Assembly (NCBI GenBank): GCA_021816625.1
Contig: JAKAXM010000011.1
Location: 22,955 to 75,319, forward strand
Reading direction: 5' to 3'
DNA length: 52,365 bases
From: Pseudomonadota bacterium
GTDB lineage: Bacteria; Pseudomonadota; Gammaproteobacteria; Acidiferrobacterales; Acidiferrobacteraceae
Under the pieces are notes generated by a model. The model searched no databases. It was not told the origin of the DNA and saw nothing but the letters and a program-made list of their open reading frames with translations. Positions 17,586-26,961 of this stretch are shown here, one piece after another; within the stretch, counting starts at the first letter, position 1, and each line of letters begins with the position of its first letter. The position numbers were made by a program, and so were the translations under genes.

Positions 17586-17614
17586 TTGGCGGAGCCTGCC
17601 TCGTCCTTTATACT
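17586..17614 (+). promoter_or_regulatory. Predicted sigma-70 promoter of uppP
   Basis: TTGGCG (17586-17591), a 17-base spacer and TATACT (17609-17614) form a good vegetative promoter. The expected start is about 20 bases before uppP, which has GAGGAGG as ribosome site. Confidence 0.7.
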
Positions 17615-17640
17615 CGGCCGTTAAGATCGAGGAGGCCGGG

Positions 17641-18474
17641 ATGCGCGTGTGGCAGATGTTGGTATTGGCGGTGGTCCAGGGTGTGACCGAGCTTTTTCCC
17701 ATCAGCAGTCTGGGCCATAGCGTCCTCATCCGGACCATACTGTCCTGGCATTTCCCAAAGACCAGCCCCGACTTTCTACCCTTCCTGGTCGTCCTGCATG
17801 TCGGCACCGCAAGCGCGCTGCTTTTGTATTTCTGGCGCGATTGGCGCGACATCTTGGCGGGGCTATGGCGGGCGCGCGGACGTGCCGGCAATGAGCAGGC
17901 CCGGCTTTTTTGGTTGCTGGTCGTAGCCTCCGTGCCCGCGGGCCTGATCGGGCTCTTATTCGAAAAGAAGATCAAACTCTTGTTTGGCAATCTGGTGGTG
18001 GCCGCGCTCTTTTTGATGGTAAACGGGATTGTGCTCCTGATCGGGGATGCCTTGAAGAAGCGCCGCCCCGACCACACCCTCGATCACATGAGCTGGGGGA
18101 AGGCCTTGTTCATAGGGGCGGCCCAGGCCCTGGCGCTGATTCCCGGGATGTCGCGATCCGGGGTGACGGTCGTCGCGGGCCTGCATAAGGGTTTCGATTA
18201 CGCGGTGGCGGCACGCTTTTCGTTTCTCATGGCCACGCCCATCATAGGGGCGGCGGCAGTGCTCGAGATCCCCAAGCTGTTTCGGGTCACGGGGCATGTC
18301 GATCTGCCGGCGATCTTGCTGTCGGGATTGCTCGCGGGGCTCTTTGCCTACCTCAGCACCTGGATACTGATGCGTTACTTCCGTAAGCAGGAGGTGCAGG
18401 CCCTGCGCCCGTTTGGCTACTATTGTCTGGGCGCAGGCGCGCTGGCGCTGCTTTGGCACTTCGTCGGGGCGTGA
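17641..18474 (+). CDS. uppP: Undecaprenyl-diphosphatase UppP (BacA)
   Basis: This integral membrane enzyme of 277 residues dephosphorylates undecaprenyl diphosphate and so recycles the lipid carrier for peptidoglycan and other envelope polymers. The first signature is GVTELFPISSLGHSVL (about 15-30), with the catalytic Glu in GVTE. The second is PGMSRSGVTV (about 169-178), with the catalytic Arg and Ser. About eight hydrophobic helices are seen. Length matches the family (273 in E. coli). A GAGGAGG ribosome site and a well-placed promoter precede it. It ends 16 bp from the convergent nadB. Confidence 0.97.
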   Translation: MRVWQMLVLAVVQGVTELFPISSLGHSVLIRTILSWHFPKTSPDFLPFLVVLHVGTASALLLYFWRDWRDILAGLWRARGRAGNEQARLFWLLVVASVPAGLIGLLFEKKIKLLFGNLVVAALFLMVNGIVLLIGDALKKRRPDHTLDHMSWGKALFIGAAQALALIPGMSRSGVTVVAGLHKGFDYAVAARFSFLMATPIIGAAAVLEIPKLFRVTGHVDLPAILLSGLLAGLFAYLSTWILMRYFRKQEVQALRPFGYYCLGAGALALLWHFVGA

Positions 18475-18490
18475 CGGCCGTCGGAGGTTC

Positions 18491-20137
18491 TTACGTCCAG
18501 TGTTCCCCGGGGGGTTCGGCCGATTGGGCATAATGGCCGGGCGTCAGGATGGTATCGCGTGCCGGCCGTCCCGTGTCGGGCTGCGGGTAGTCGCGGGAAT
18601 AATGCAGACCGCGGCTCTCGGTGCGCGCCTGGGCGGACCGTATGATGAGCTCGGCCACCTGCACGAGGTTGCGTAGTTCGATCAGGTCGTTCGATATCCG
18701 GAAGTTGGCGTAGTATTCCTGGATCTCCTGAGCGAGCAGCGTCACGCGGTGCAGGGCGCGTTCCAGGCGCTTGTTGGTGCGCACGATGCCCACGTAGTCC
18801 CACATGAAGCGGCGCAGTTCCTCCCAGTTGTGCGATACCACCACCGCCTCGTCGGCGTCGGTTACCCGGCTCTCGTCCCAGGCGGGCAGGGGTCCGGGCG
18901 GCGACGTATATCCGACCCGGGCGATCGCGTCATCGGCGGCGGCGCGGCCCAGCACCAAGCATTCGAGCAGGGAGTTGCTCGCGAGCCGGTTGGCCCCATG
19001 GAGTCCCGTATAGGCGCATTCCCCTATCGCATAGAGGCCCGGCAGGTCGGTGCGCCCCTGCAGATCGGTGAGCACGCCGCCGCAGGTGTAGTGCGCGGCG
19101 GGCACGACCGGGATTGGCCCTTTGGCCATGTCGTAGCCGTAACCCAGACAGCGCTCGTAGATGTTGGGGAAGTGTGTCTTGATGAAATCTGCCCCTTTGT
19201 GGCTGATGTCGAGGCCTACGGCGTCGAGGCCTAAGCGCTTCATTTCGCTGTCGATGGCCCGCGCCACGATGTCGCGCGGGGCGAGTTCGGCGCGCGCATC
19301 ATAGTGCGGCATGAAGCGCGTACCATCGGGCAGTAGCAACACCCCGCCTTCGCCACGCACCGCCTCCGATATCAGAAAGGACTTCGCCTGGGGATGGTAG
19401 AGACAGGTGGGGTGAAACTGCACGAACTCCAGGTTCGCAGTCCGGCAGCCCGCCCGCCAGGCCATGCTGATGCCGTCGCCTGTGGATGTGTCCGGATTGC
19501 TGCTGTAGAGATAGGCCTTCGAGGCCCCGCCCGTGGCGAGGGCCGTGAGCCGCGCCGGGAAGGCCGTTACCGCACTGGTCTTTTTACTGAGCGCATAGAG
19601 CCCCAGGCACCGGTTGGGCCCCGGCCGCCCGAGTTTGTAGCTCGTCACGACGTCCACCGCCAGATGATCCTCGAATACGTGGATCCGGGGATGGGCGCGT
19701 ACCTGGGCGGCGAGTACAGTCACCACGGCACGGCCCGTGGTATCGGCGGCATGGATGACCCGGCGCTGCCCGTGGCCCCCTTCGCGGGTAAGGTGGTAGC
19801 GCCCGTCGTGCGCGGTAAAGGGCACACCCTGGTCGATCAGCCATTGGATGGCCTGGGGCGCCCGTTCGACTACGAAACGCACCGCCTCTTCCCGGCAGAG
19901 CCCGGCCCCAGCATTCAGGGTGTCTTGGATGTGGGCGGCGAACGAGTCGTCTGGGTCGAGCACGGCCGCGATCCCGCCCTGGGCATAGACGCTCGAGCCA
20001 TCGCTTAAGCCGGCCTTCGCCAACAAGGCGACCTCGCCGTGGCGCGCGAGATGCAGCGCGAGGGTAAGTCCAGCGAGCCCTGATCCGATGACGGCAAAGT
20101 CGTAGGGCGGGACGCCGCGATCTTCAGGGTTTGGCAT
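18491..20137 (-). CDS. nadB: L-aspartate oxidase NadB
   Basis: This soluble flavoenzyme oxidises L-aspartate to iminoaspartate, the first step of NAD synthesis. It has 548 residues (540 in E. coli). The FAD-binding GSGLAG is at 18-23, followed by [12 protein letters not shown] near 47. HPTCLYHP near 250 and the [12 protein letters not shown] block near 270 line the active site. The C-terminal helical domain includes LERALHRV near 455. No nadA or nadC lies in the window. It is divergent from rpoE, a common arrangement in Gammaproteobacteria, and convergent with uppP. Confidence 0.97.
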   Translation of the reverse strand: MPNPEDRGVPPYDFAVIGSGLAGLTLALHLARHGEVALLAKAGLSDGSSVYAQGGIAAVLDPDDSFAAHIQDTLNAGAGLCREEAVRFVVERAPQAIQWLIDQGVPFTAHDGRYHLTREGGHGQRRVIHAADTTGRAVVTVLAAQVRAHPRIHVFEDHLAVDVVTSYKLGRPGPNRCLGLYALSKKTSAVTAFPARLTALATGGASKAYLYSSNPDTSTGDGISMAWRAGCRTANLEFVQFHPTCLYHPQAKSFLISEAVRGEGGVLLLPDGTRFMPHYDARAELAPRDIVARAIDSEMKRLGLDAVGLDISHKGADFIKTHFPNIYERCLGYGYDMAKGPIPVVPAAHYTCGGVLTDLQGRTDLPGLYAIGECAYTGLHGANRLASNSLLECLVLGRAAADDAIARVGYTSPPGPLPAWDESRVTDADEAVVVSHNWEELRRFMWDYVGIVRTNKRLERALHRVTLLAQEIQEYYANFRISNDLIELRNLVQVAELIIRSAQARTESRGLHYSRDYPQPDTGRPARDTILTPGHYAQSAEPPGEHWT

Positions 20138-20318
20138 GGCGTGCGGCGCACTTAGGTATTTTGGGTTATGATAATGGCTTTATTCCTAATTGCAAAACTC
20201 ATCGCTCAACTGGTGCTCACTATCTGCCTATGCCGATTGTCGTCAAGATGGCTAAATGTTTTCACCAGAGCGAACCTTTTCCCATGGCCGTGGTCACTTG
20301 GAAGTGGTAGGGAGCCCT

Positions 20319-20906
20319 GTGCATGGCACGGCCGACCAGAGCGTCGATCAGGAGCTCGTGGCGCGGGTCAAGCGGGGCGATAAGGGCGCGTTCGACCTCT
20401 TGGTGCGCAAGTACCAGCACAAGATTGCGAAGCTCGTGGCGCGCTATGTGTACGACCGCACGGAAGTGGAAGATGTGACCCAGGAGGTCTTCATAAAGGC
20501 CTACCGGGCCTTGAGCGGCTTCCGTGGAGAGAGTGCGTTTTATACATGGCTTTACCGGATCGCCATCAATACGGCCAAGAACCATCTCGTGTTTCAGGGG
20601 CGGCGGCCGCCCTCGTCCGACATCGAGGCCGACGAGATGGAGTCGGCGGAGATGGGTACCGGCCTAAGCGAGATTGCGACCCCCGAGCACAGCGTCTTGA
20701 CCGACGAAATCGCCCGGACGGTGCTGCGGGTCCTGGAGGGTCTGCCGGAGGATTTGCGCACGGCCATTACCCTGCGGGAGATAGAAGGGTTAAGCTACGA
20801 AGAGATCGCCGTCATCATGGAGTGCCCCATAGGCACCGTGCGTTCGCGGATCTTTCGGGCCCGGGAGGCGATCGATAAGGAATTGAAGCCGTTGTTGGAG
20901 TTGTAG
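20319..20906 (+). CDS. rpoE: RNA polymerase sigma factor RpoE (sigma-E/AlgU)
   Basis: This ECF sigma factor directs the response to misfolded envelope proteins. It is very similar to E. coli RpoE throughout: region 2 has KAYRALSGFRGESAFYTWLY near 65, AINTAKNHLVFQGRRPPSSD follows near 87, and region 4 has LREIEGLSYEEIAVIMECP near 150, then GTVRSRIFRARE. GTG 20319 gives 195 residues, against 191 in E. coli, with AGGGAG upstream; a longer frame to ATG 20256 exists but adds a tail not found in the family. It leads the order rpoE-rseA-rseB-mucD, where its anti-sigma factor follows. Autoregulation is usual, but I see only a weak match to a sigma-E promoter before it. Confidence 0.95.
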   Translation: MHGTADQSVDQELVARVKRGDKGAFDLLVRKYQHKIAKLVARYVYDRTEVEDVTQEVFIKAYRALSGFRGESAFYTWLYRIAINTAKNHLVFQGRRPPSSDIEADEMESAEMGTGLSEIATPEHSVLTDEIARTVLRVLEGLPEDLRTAITLREIEGLSYEEIAVIMECPIGTVRSRIFRAREAIDKELKPLLEL

Positions 20907-20932
20907 CGGTCTTCGTGGGCGGAGAGGGTGCA

Positions 20933-21508
20933 ATGAAAGAGACACTGTCGGCGTTGATGGATGCGGAACTGAAGGCGCGGGATTGCGAAAAGCTGCTCGC
21001 GGCCGCGAGCGAAGATGGCGATTTGCGGGCGGCATGGGGTCGCTATCACATAACGCGCGCGGTGCTCCGTGGCGAATGGGATGGCCGCCTGCATGTCGAT
21101 CTATCGGCCCGGGTCCTCGCGATCCTGGCTGATGCACCGGCCCAGGCGGCCGGCCCGACCTTCTGGGGCCCCCTGGGACGGCCGCGCCGTCAAGAGATCG
21201 CCCGATTTGCGCTGGCCGCCTCTTTGACCGCAGTGGCGGCGCTTTTTGGGCTCCACATGGTAGTGGTAGGGGATCATCTCCAGGGCACGCCCCCGGTGGC
21301 GATGAAGACCGCTTTGGCCACCCCCCTGCGGGCGGCGCCGCGTTACATCGAGCGCGCCCACTGGCAGGGTCCGCGATGGCGCCAGCGCTTGAACACCTTC
21401 TTGTTGGAACACTCGGCCGCGGCCCCTTTGGCTGGGATCAACGGACTGACCTATGTCCACCTCGCGGCTTATAACGGGTCTGGCCCAGAGGCGCGGACCA
21501 AGCGATGA
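20933..21508 (+). CDS. rseA: Anti-sigma-E factor RseA/MucA
   Basis: This single-pass inner-membrane protein holds RpoE inactive until it is cleaved in the membrane after envelope stress. It has 191 residues. The cytoplasmic sigma-binding helices start MKETLSALMDAEL and continue through WGRYHITRAVLRGE (about 40-55). One membrane helix lies near 96-115. The periplasmic part has an Arg/Trp-rich stretch near 140-155. ATG 20933 has GGAGAGGG upstream. The stop overlaps rseB (ATGA). Sequence conservation is low, as is usual for this family; position and architecture support the call. Confidence 0.87.
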   Translation: MKETLSALMDAELKARDCEKLLAAASEDGDLRAAWGRYHITRAVLRGEWDGRLHVDLSARVLAILADAPAQAAGPTFWGPLGRPRRQEIARFALAASLTAVAALFGLHMVVVGDHLQGTPPVAMKTALATPLRAAPRYIERAHWQGPRWRQRLNTFLLEHSAAAPLAGINGLTYVHLAAYNGSGPEARTKR

Positions 21509-22482
21509 CGGGCGCGCGCCCGCTTGTGGCAGCGGGCCTTTTCGTTGTAAGCGGGGTGGTCTTGGCAAACCCCGTCCGCGTGTTTCTGGAACGCATGGAA
21601 GACGCGGCCCACACCCTCAGTTACACCGGCACCTTTGTCTATCGCCACGGCCCGACCCTTGCGGCCATGCACATCGTGCACCGGGCGGCCGACGGGCATG
21701 TCACGGAGCGGCTCACGACAGAAGACGGGCGCCGCCAGATCATCATAGGCAGTCGCGGACGTGTCACCTGCTACTTACCCGGGGAGCATAAAGAGTTCGT
21801 CGCCCGACGCGCGCCATCCTGGCGCGCCTTTCCGGCGATTCTGCCGGTTCATCTCAAACCTCTGCAGCGCTTCTATGCCTGGCGTTTGGGTGGCCGCGCG
21901 CGCTTGGCCGGAAGGGTGGCAAGACTCCTTGTGATCGCGCCCCGTGACGATTATCGCTACGGGTACCGCCTGTGGGCAGACCAAAAGACCGGACTTCTCT
22001 TAAAGGTCTCGGTCGTCGATGACCGCAGTCGGCGCATCGAACAGCTGCTCTTTACGCACCTGCGGGTGCGCGCCCATATCCCCGCCTCGGCCGTTGGCCC
22101 GATTGGCGCGCCGCCCGGGAACCCTTATAAGTTGGAGCGAAGCGAACTGTTTCCGGACCCGCAGCCGACCTGGACCCTGCGCCCCGGGGTGCCGGGTTTT
22201 CGTCTCGTCACATCCCTCATGCGGCGTAGCGCCCGGCACAAGGGGGTCGTGCAGCATCTGGTGTATTCCGACGGCCTAGCCGAGGTGTCGGTCATTATCG
22301 GGCGCCGCCGGCAGGCGGTGGCCCACGCAGAGCTCCTGCGGCTGGGGGCTTTGCATGTCTTTCGTACCATGGTAGGTCGCAGGATGGTGACAGCCCTGGG
22401 CGATGTACCGGCATCGACGGTGGAGCGCATGGCGCTTTCGGTCCGCCGCATAACACCAAAGGTCACGCCCGCCATGCCGTGA
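21505..22482 (+). CDS. rseB: Sigma-E regulatory protein RseB/MucB
   Basis: This periplasmic protein binds RseA and protects it from cleavage; in E. coli it senses off-pathway LPS. It has 325 residues with a signal peptide (about 1-22, cleavage near VLA-NP). The N-terminal LolA-like fold includes LSYTGTFVYRHG near 40 and the DYRYGYRLWADQKTGLLLK block near 155. The smaller C-terminal domain contains GVPGFRL near 230 and QHLVYSDGLAEVSVI near 252, the hallmark of MucB/RseB. It is translationally coupled to rseA by an ATGA overlap. mucD follows within 10 bp. Confidence 0.92.
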   Translation: MTGARPLVAAGLFVVSGVVLANPVRVFLERMEDAAHTLSYTGTFVYRHGPTLAAMHIVHRAADGHVTERLTTEDGRRQIIIGSRGRVTCYLPGEHKEFVARRAPSWRAFPAILPVHLKPLQRFYAWRLGGRARLAGRVARLLVIAPRDDYRYGYRLWADQKTGLLLKVSVVDDRSRRIEQLLFTHLRVRAHIPASAVGPIGAPPGNPYKLERSELFPDPQPTWTLRPGVPGFRLVTSLMRRSARHKGVVQHLVYSDGLAEVSVIIGRRRQAVAHAELLRLGALHVFRTMVGRRMVTALGDVPASTVERMALSVRRITPKVTPAMP

Positions 22483-22491
22483 CACACGGGG

Positions 22492-23904
22492 GTGTCAAGG
22501 ATGATAGGGGATAAGCGCGGGGTATGGCTGGCGCTATGGCTGTGGGCGTGGGCGGGGACGGCATGGGGTGCGCGCACGGACCTGCCGGATTTTGCCCGTA
22601 TCGTGAGCGCCAATCGCGCGGCGGTCGTGAACATCAGCAGCACGGAGGTCATAAAGAACGCGCCGCCGGCCCTGGGGCTGGACGTCCCAGGTGGTCCCGC
22701 CAACCCCTTAAATCGCTTCTTCCGCCATCTTCCCCCCGAGGACCATGGCGGGTCGCGGCCGCTACTCACGAAGTCTCTGGGTTCCGGTTTCATTATCCGG
22801 TCCGACGGCTATATCCTCACCTGCGCCCATGTGATCGATCACGCCCAGCAGGTCATAGTCAAGCTCGCCAACGATCACGACTATGTCGCGCATGTGGTGG
22901 GCCTTGATACGAAAAGCGATATCGCGCTGTTGAAGATTCCGGTCACCGGGCTGCCGGTGGTCACGATCGGGCATTCCGCCCGGCTCACCGTCGGCGACTG
23001 GGTGCTTGCCATAGGCGCGCCCTTCGGGTTCGAGAATTCGGCTACGGCCGGTATCATCTCGGCGATCGGGCGTAATCTCCCGGGTTCCGATTACGTCCCC
23101 TTTATCCAAACGGATGTCCCGATCAACCCCGGTAATTCGGGAGGGCCGCTTTTCAATACCCGCGGCCACGTCATCGGCATCAATTCGCAGATCTACAGTC
23201 GTACCGGTGGTTTCATGGGACTTTCCTTTGCCATCCCCATCGGGTTTGCCATGCGCATAGACCACGAGCTCGCTACGACTGGCCATGTGCAGTGGGGCTG
23301 GCTTGGGGTGACGATCCAAGACGTGACGCGTAAGCTCGCCTTGTCGTTTCATCTGCGCAAACCCTATGGGGCGCTGGTATCCGAGGTCCTGCCTCAAAGT
23401 CCGGCGGCCCAAGGGCATCTTAAGGCCGGCGACGTCATTGTCCGGTACGATGGCCACCCGATCGCACGGTCGGCTAATCTGCCGCCGCTCGTCGGGCTTA
23501 CGCCCATAGGCACGGACGCCCGTCTCGAGGTGATCCGCAACGGGCAGGCGCGCCGTGTCTCGATAGTGATCGGGGCCTTGCCGCAGGCCTTGCCGGTCCG
23601 TTCCCTCACGCGGCCTGAGAAACCCGCCGGCGCGGCCTCACTCGGTCTTGCGTTGCGCGATCTTACGAGTCACGAGCGCCGCGCGCTGGGGGTGAGCGGC
23701 GGGGTGTTCGTGTCCGGAGTCGCCGCCGGGCCCGGCGCGCAGGCGGGGATCGCCCCCGGCGACGTGATTTTGAGTCTCGCGCAGCAGCCTGTCGATTCGG
23801 TGCGGGGCTTCATGGCGATACTGGCCCACGTGCCGTCGCATGAACCCGTACCCGTACTCGTGCACCGCAACGGGAGCTCGGAGTTCCTGGCCCTCACCAA
23901 ATAG
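22492..23904 (+). CDS. mucD: Periplasmic serine endoprotease DegP/MucD
   Basis: This periplasmic HtrA-family protease degrades and refolds misfolded envelope proteins. It has 470 residues. A signal peptide ends near AWG-AR (about 27). The trypsin-like catalytic triad is H113 (TCAHVID), D143 (KSDIALLK) and S216 (GNSGGPL). Two PDZ domains follow (about 275-365 and 380-465). GTG 22492 is used; ATG 22501 is equally possible. Its place as the last gene of rpoE-rseA-rseB-mucD is the Pseudomonas-type arrangement, so it is probably part of the sigma-E regulon. A promoter for lepA starts right after its stop. Confidence 0.95.
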   Translation: MSRMIGDKRGVWLALWLWAWAGTAWGARTDLPDFARIVSANRAAVVNISSTEVIKNAPPALGLDVPGGPANPLNRFFRHLPPEDHGGSRPLLTKSLGSGFIIRSDGYILTCAHVIDHAQQVIVKLANDHDYVAHVVGLDTKSDIALLKIPVTGLPVVTIGHSARLTVGDWVLAIGAPFGFENSATAGIISAIGRNLPGSDYVPFIQTDVPINPGNSGGPLFNTRGHVIGINSQIYSRTGGFMGLSFAIPIGFAMRIDHELATTGHVQWGWLGVTIQDVTRKLALSFHLRKPYGALVSEVLPQSPAAQGHLKAGDVIVRYDGHPIARSANLPPLVGLTPIGTDARLEVIRNGQARRVSIVIGALPQALPVRSLTRPEKPAGAASLGLALRDLTSHERRALGVSGGVFVSGVAAGPGAQAGIAPGDVILSLAQQPVDSVRGFMAILAHVPSHEPVPVLVHRNGSSEFLALTK

Positions 23905-23933
23905 TTGGTGCCATTGCCGAAACCCGGTATGAT
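23905..23933 (+). promoter_or_regulatory. Predicted sigma-70 promoter of lepA-lepB
   Basis: TTGGTG (23905-23910), a 17-base spacer and TATGAT (23928-23933) begin directly after the mucD stop. This would let lepA, lepB and the genes behind them be expressed independently of the sigma-E operon. Confidence 0.6.
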
Positions 23934-23990
23934 GCGGCCACATGTCCGTGACTTTGTTTTGCGGGAAGCGTTAGCGCGCCAAGGCCAAGT

Positions 23991-25784
23991 TTGCAAGATC
24001 GCATCCGCAATTTCTCGATCATCGCCCATATCGACCACGGCAAGTCGACGCTCGCCGACCGCTTCATCGAGTTCTGTGGCGGCCTGACCGCGCGCGAGAT
24101 GGAAAGCCAGGTCCTGGACTCCATGGACCTCGAGCGGGAGCGGGGGATCACCATCAAGGCCCAGAGCGTCACGCTCGACTACAAGGCCTTGGACGGTCTG
24201 GTCTACAAACTCAACCTCATCGATACGCCGGGGCACGTCGATTTTTCCTACGAGGTGTCGCGCTCGCTGACCGCCTGCGAGGGGGCCTTGCTCGTGGTAG
24301 ACGCTGCGCAAGGGGTGCAGGCGCAAAGCGTGGCGAATTGCTACACGGCCGCCGAGCTCAATCTCGAGATCGTGCCCGTCTTGAACAAGATCGATCTGCC
24401 GGCCGCGGACCCCGAGCGGGTGGCGCGCGAGATCGAAGATATCATCGGCGTGCCGGCCACGGACGCTTTGCGCGTGAGCGCCAAGACTGGGCAGGGCATC
24501 CGCGAGATCCTGGAGGCCCTGGTGGCCCTGGTCCCGGCCCCGTCCGGCGATGAGGCCGGGCCCTTGAAGGCCCTCATCATCGATTCCTGGTTCGATACCT
24601 ATCTCGGTACGGTCACGCTGGTGCGCGTGGTCGACGGGGTCTTGCGGCGCGGTGCGCGGGTGCGCTTCATGGCCAGCGGACGTGATTATGATGTCGAGCA
24701 GGTGGGCGTCTTCACGCCCAAACGCCAGCCGGTGGAGATGCTTTCGGCAGGTGAGGTGGGTTATGTGGTGGCCGGGATCAAGGACGTCAAGGGCGCGCGC
24801 GTCGGCGATACGATCACCGAGGCCAAGCGGCCCGCGGGCGCGCCCTTGCCGGGTTTCAAGGAGATCAAGCCGCGCGTCTTTGCCGGCCTCTATCCCATAG
24901 AGGCCGGGGATTACGACGGCTTCCGGGAGGCCCTCGAGAAACTCAAGCTAAACGATGCCTCCTTGCATTTTGAGCCCGAGACCTCCGAGGCCCTGGGTTT
25001 TGGTTTCCGCTGCGGGTTTCTGGGCATGTTGCACATGGAGATCGTCCAGGAGCGCCTCGAGCGCGAGTACGGGCTCAATCTCATTACCACCGCGCCGACT
25101 GTTATCTACGAGGTGCAGACCGCTCAGGGCGAGTGCCTGCGGGTCGACAATCCGGCCCGGCTGCCCGATCCGGGCGCCATCCGCGAGATCCGCGAACCGA
25201 TCATTTCCTGCCACATCTTAGTCCCCCAGGAGTACCTGGGGCCCGTGATTCAGCTGTGCGTGGAAAAGCGCGGGGTGCAGACCGATCTGCGCTTCCTTGG
25301 GCGGCAGGCCATGCTGTCCTATGAATTGCCCCTCAATGAGGTGGTCATCGATTTCTTCGACAGGCTTAAGTCCTTGAGCCGCGGTTACGCGTCCTTCGAC
25401 TATGAGTTCCGGGAGTTCCGGCCAGCGGACCTCGTGCGCGTGGACGTACTCATAAACGGCGACCGGGTCGATGCCTTATCGGTGATCGTGCATCGCGCGC
25501 AGAGCCAGTACCGGGGCCGCGAACTCATCCACAGGCTGCGGGAGCTGATACCGCGGCAGATGTTCGATGTCGCGGTGCAGGCGGCCATCGGGACTCACGT
25601 CATCGCCCGGGAGACCGTAAAGGCCTTGCGCAAGAACGTCACGGCCAAGTGTTACGGCGGCGATGTAAGCCGTAAGCGCAAACTTCTCGAACGTCAAAAG
25701 GAAGGAAAGAAGCGTATGAAGCAGCTCGGATCAGTGGAGATCCCGCAGGAGGCGTTCCTGGCCGTCCTGCGGGTCGAGAAGTAG
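23991..25784 (+). CDS. lepA: Elongation factor 4 (LepA), translational GTPase
   Basis: This ribosome-associated GTPase acts in initiation and elongation fidelity. It has 597 residues (599 in E. coli). G1 is AHIDHGKS (about 12-19), G3 is DTPGH near 79 and G4 is NKID near 133. The LepA-specific C-terminal domain follows, with [20 protein letters not shown] near 550. Translation must start at TTG 23991 (TTG-CAA-GAT), because family identity begins within five codons; AAGG lies about seven bases upstream. The rare start codon may keep expression low. lepB follows at 2 bp. Confidence 0.97.
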   Translation: MQDRIRNFSIIAHIDHGKSTLADRFIEFCGGLTAREMESQVLDSMDLERERGITIKAQSVTLDYKALDGLVYKLNLIDTPGHVDFSYEVSRSLTACEGALLVVDAAQGVQAQSVANCYTAAELNLEIVPVLNKIDLPAADPERVAREIEDIIGVPATDALRVSAKTGQGIREILEALVALVPAPSGDEAGPLKALIIDSWFDTYLGTVTLVRVVDGVLRRGARVRFMASGRDYDVEQVGVFTPKRQPVEMLSAGEVGYVVAGIKDVKGARVGDTITEAKRPAGAPLPGFKEIKPRVFAGLYPIEAGDYDGFREALEKLKLNDASLHFEPETSEALGFGFRCGFLGMLHMEIVQERLEREYGLNLITTAPTVIYEVQTAQGECLRVDNPARLPDPGAIREIREPIISCHILVPQEYLGPVIQLCVEKRGVQTDLRFLGRQAMLSYELPLNEVVIDFFDRLKSLSRGYASFDYEFREFRPADLVRVDVLINGDRVDALSVIVHRAQSQYRGRELIHRLRELIPRQMFDVAVQAAIGTHVIARETVKALRKNVTAKCYGGDVSRKRKLLERQKEGKKRMKQLGSVEIPQEAFLAVLRVEK

Positions 25785-25786
25785 CC

Positions 25787-26557
25787 ATGTCGCTCGATAA
25801 TTTCTCGGCATGGCTCGTAGGCCTACTCCTCGTGAGCGGCGTACTGTGGCTCGTTGACGCCCTCCGGCGGCGCGGCAAGCCCGGTAGTCATCCCCCGGTT
25901 TATGCCGAGTATGCGCGTTCGTTTTTCCCGGTGATCTTGGTGGTGCTTTTGATACGCTCGTTTGTCGTCGAGCCGTTTCGTATCCCCTCGGGATCCATGA
26001 TACCGACCTTGCACGTCGGCGATTTCATACTCGTGAACAAATTCGCCTATGGGCTCAGGCTCCCGGTCTTGCATACGAAGATCCTGTCGGTAGGGGAGCC
26101 TAAGCGCGGTCAGGTAGTGGTGTTTCGCTACCCCAAGGATCCCTCGGTCGATTACATAAAACGTATCGTCGGCCTGCCCGGGGATCATATCGCCTATATC
26201 AATAAGCAGCTTTATATCAACGGTAAGCTCATCCCCCATTACCATAAGCGCCCCTATCTCTACGCCGAGCAAAGCGGCCAGTTTCTGGAGGCCTATCGCT
26301 ATACGGAGCAGTTGGGCGCCTATCGTCACCACATCATATTGATCCCCGGCATCACCCAGCCGCCCATGCATTTCATAGTGCCCCCCCACGAATACTTTGT
26401 TTTGGGGGATAATCGGGATTTGAGCGATGATAGCCGTTACTGGGGTTACGTGCCGCAGCGCAATTTGGTCGGACGTGCCTTTTTTATCTGGTTCAGCTGG
26501 AATACGGCCCATGGCGGCGGTGTGGACTTCAAGCGGATAGGTCGCAGTATTCCCTGA
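25787..26557 (+). CDS. lepB: Signal peptidase I (LepB)
   Basis: This inner-membrane protease removes signal peptides from exported proteins. It has 256 residues. Two membrane helices lie at about 8-28 and 45-65. The catalytic Ser is S70 in PSGSMIPTL and the catalytic Lys is K125 in DYIKRIVGLPGD. GDNRDLSDDSRYWG near 208 is the third conserved box. Only two bases separate it from lepA, as is usual in Gammaproteobacteria. Signal peptides elsewhere in this window would be its substrates. Confidence 0.97.
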   Translation: MSLDNFSAWLVGLLLVSGVLWLVDALRRRGKPGSHPPVYAEYARSFFPVILVVLLIRSFVVEPFRIPSGSMIPTLHVGDFILVNKFAYGLRLPVLHTKILSVGEPKRGQVVVFRYPKDPSVDYIKRIVGLPGDHIAYINKQLYINGKLIPHYHKRPYLYAEQSGQFLEAYRYTEQLGAYRHHIILIPGITQPPMHFIVPPHEYFVLGDNRDLSDDSRYWGYVPQRNLVGRAFFIWFSWNTAHGGGVDFKRIGRSIP

Positions 26558-26583
26558 TAACAAGAACCCAGGAGGGAGGACTT

Positions 26584-26961
26584 ATGTCAAGGGATAGCGA
26601 GCGGGGGGCGTCGTTTTGGAGCCTCCTTGTGTGCCTGGTCTTGGTGGGTTTTTTGGTGTTTCTCGCCTTTGAGATCGCGCCGCCCTATTTCGCGAATTGG
26701 CAGATCGAGAAGGCGCTTGCCAATGTCGCGAAGCAGCCGGGCGCCGACAGCTTCGGGAGAAGCGCCTTACGCAGCGCCGTGCGTCGCGAGTTCGCGGTAG
26801 GTTACATAAGCCACGTGTCGGTTGCCAAGGATCTGCATTTTCGGCGTACGGCACACGGCTTGCGGGTCATGGTCTTTCGTTATGAGGTTCGGGTCCCGAT
26901 CATGGCTAACGTTACCGCGCTCATAGCATTTGTAGACAGGCGCAAGGTTACGGGCTCTTGA
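26584..26961 (+). CDS. DUF4845 membrane protein
   Basis: The protein has 125 residues. One hydrophobic helix (about 10-30) is followed by a periplasmic or cytoplasmic alpha/beta domain. GASFWSLLVCLVLVGF is typical of the DUF4845 family, which is nearly always encoded between lepB and rnc. Its function is not known. GGAGGGAGGA precedes the ATG. Its stop overlaps the TTG start of rnc (TTGA), so the two are translationally coupled. Confidence 0.9.
   Translation: MSRDSERGASFWSLLVCLVLVGFLVFLAFEIAPPYFANWQIEKALANVAKQPGADSFGRSALRSAVRREFAVGYISHVSVAKDLHFRRTAHGLRVMVFRYEVRVPIMANVTALIAFVDRRKVTGS

Noticed and set aside
20256-20318. Longer N-terminus for RpoE from ATG 20256
   Set aside because: It adds 21 residues absent from the family, while GTG 20319 gives the usual length and has AGGGAG upstream.
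20260-20318. Sigma-E autoregulated promoter before rpoE
   Set aside because: GAACC at about 20272 has no good -10 partner at the right distance; the match is too weak to report as a feature.
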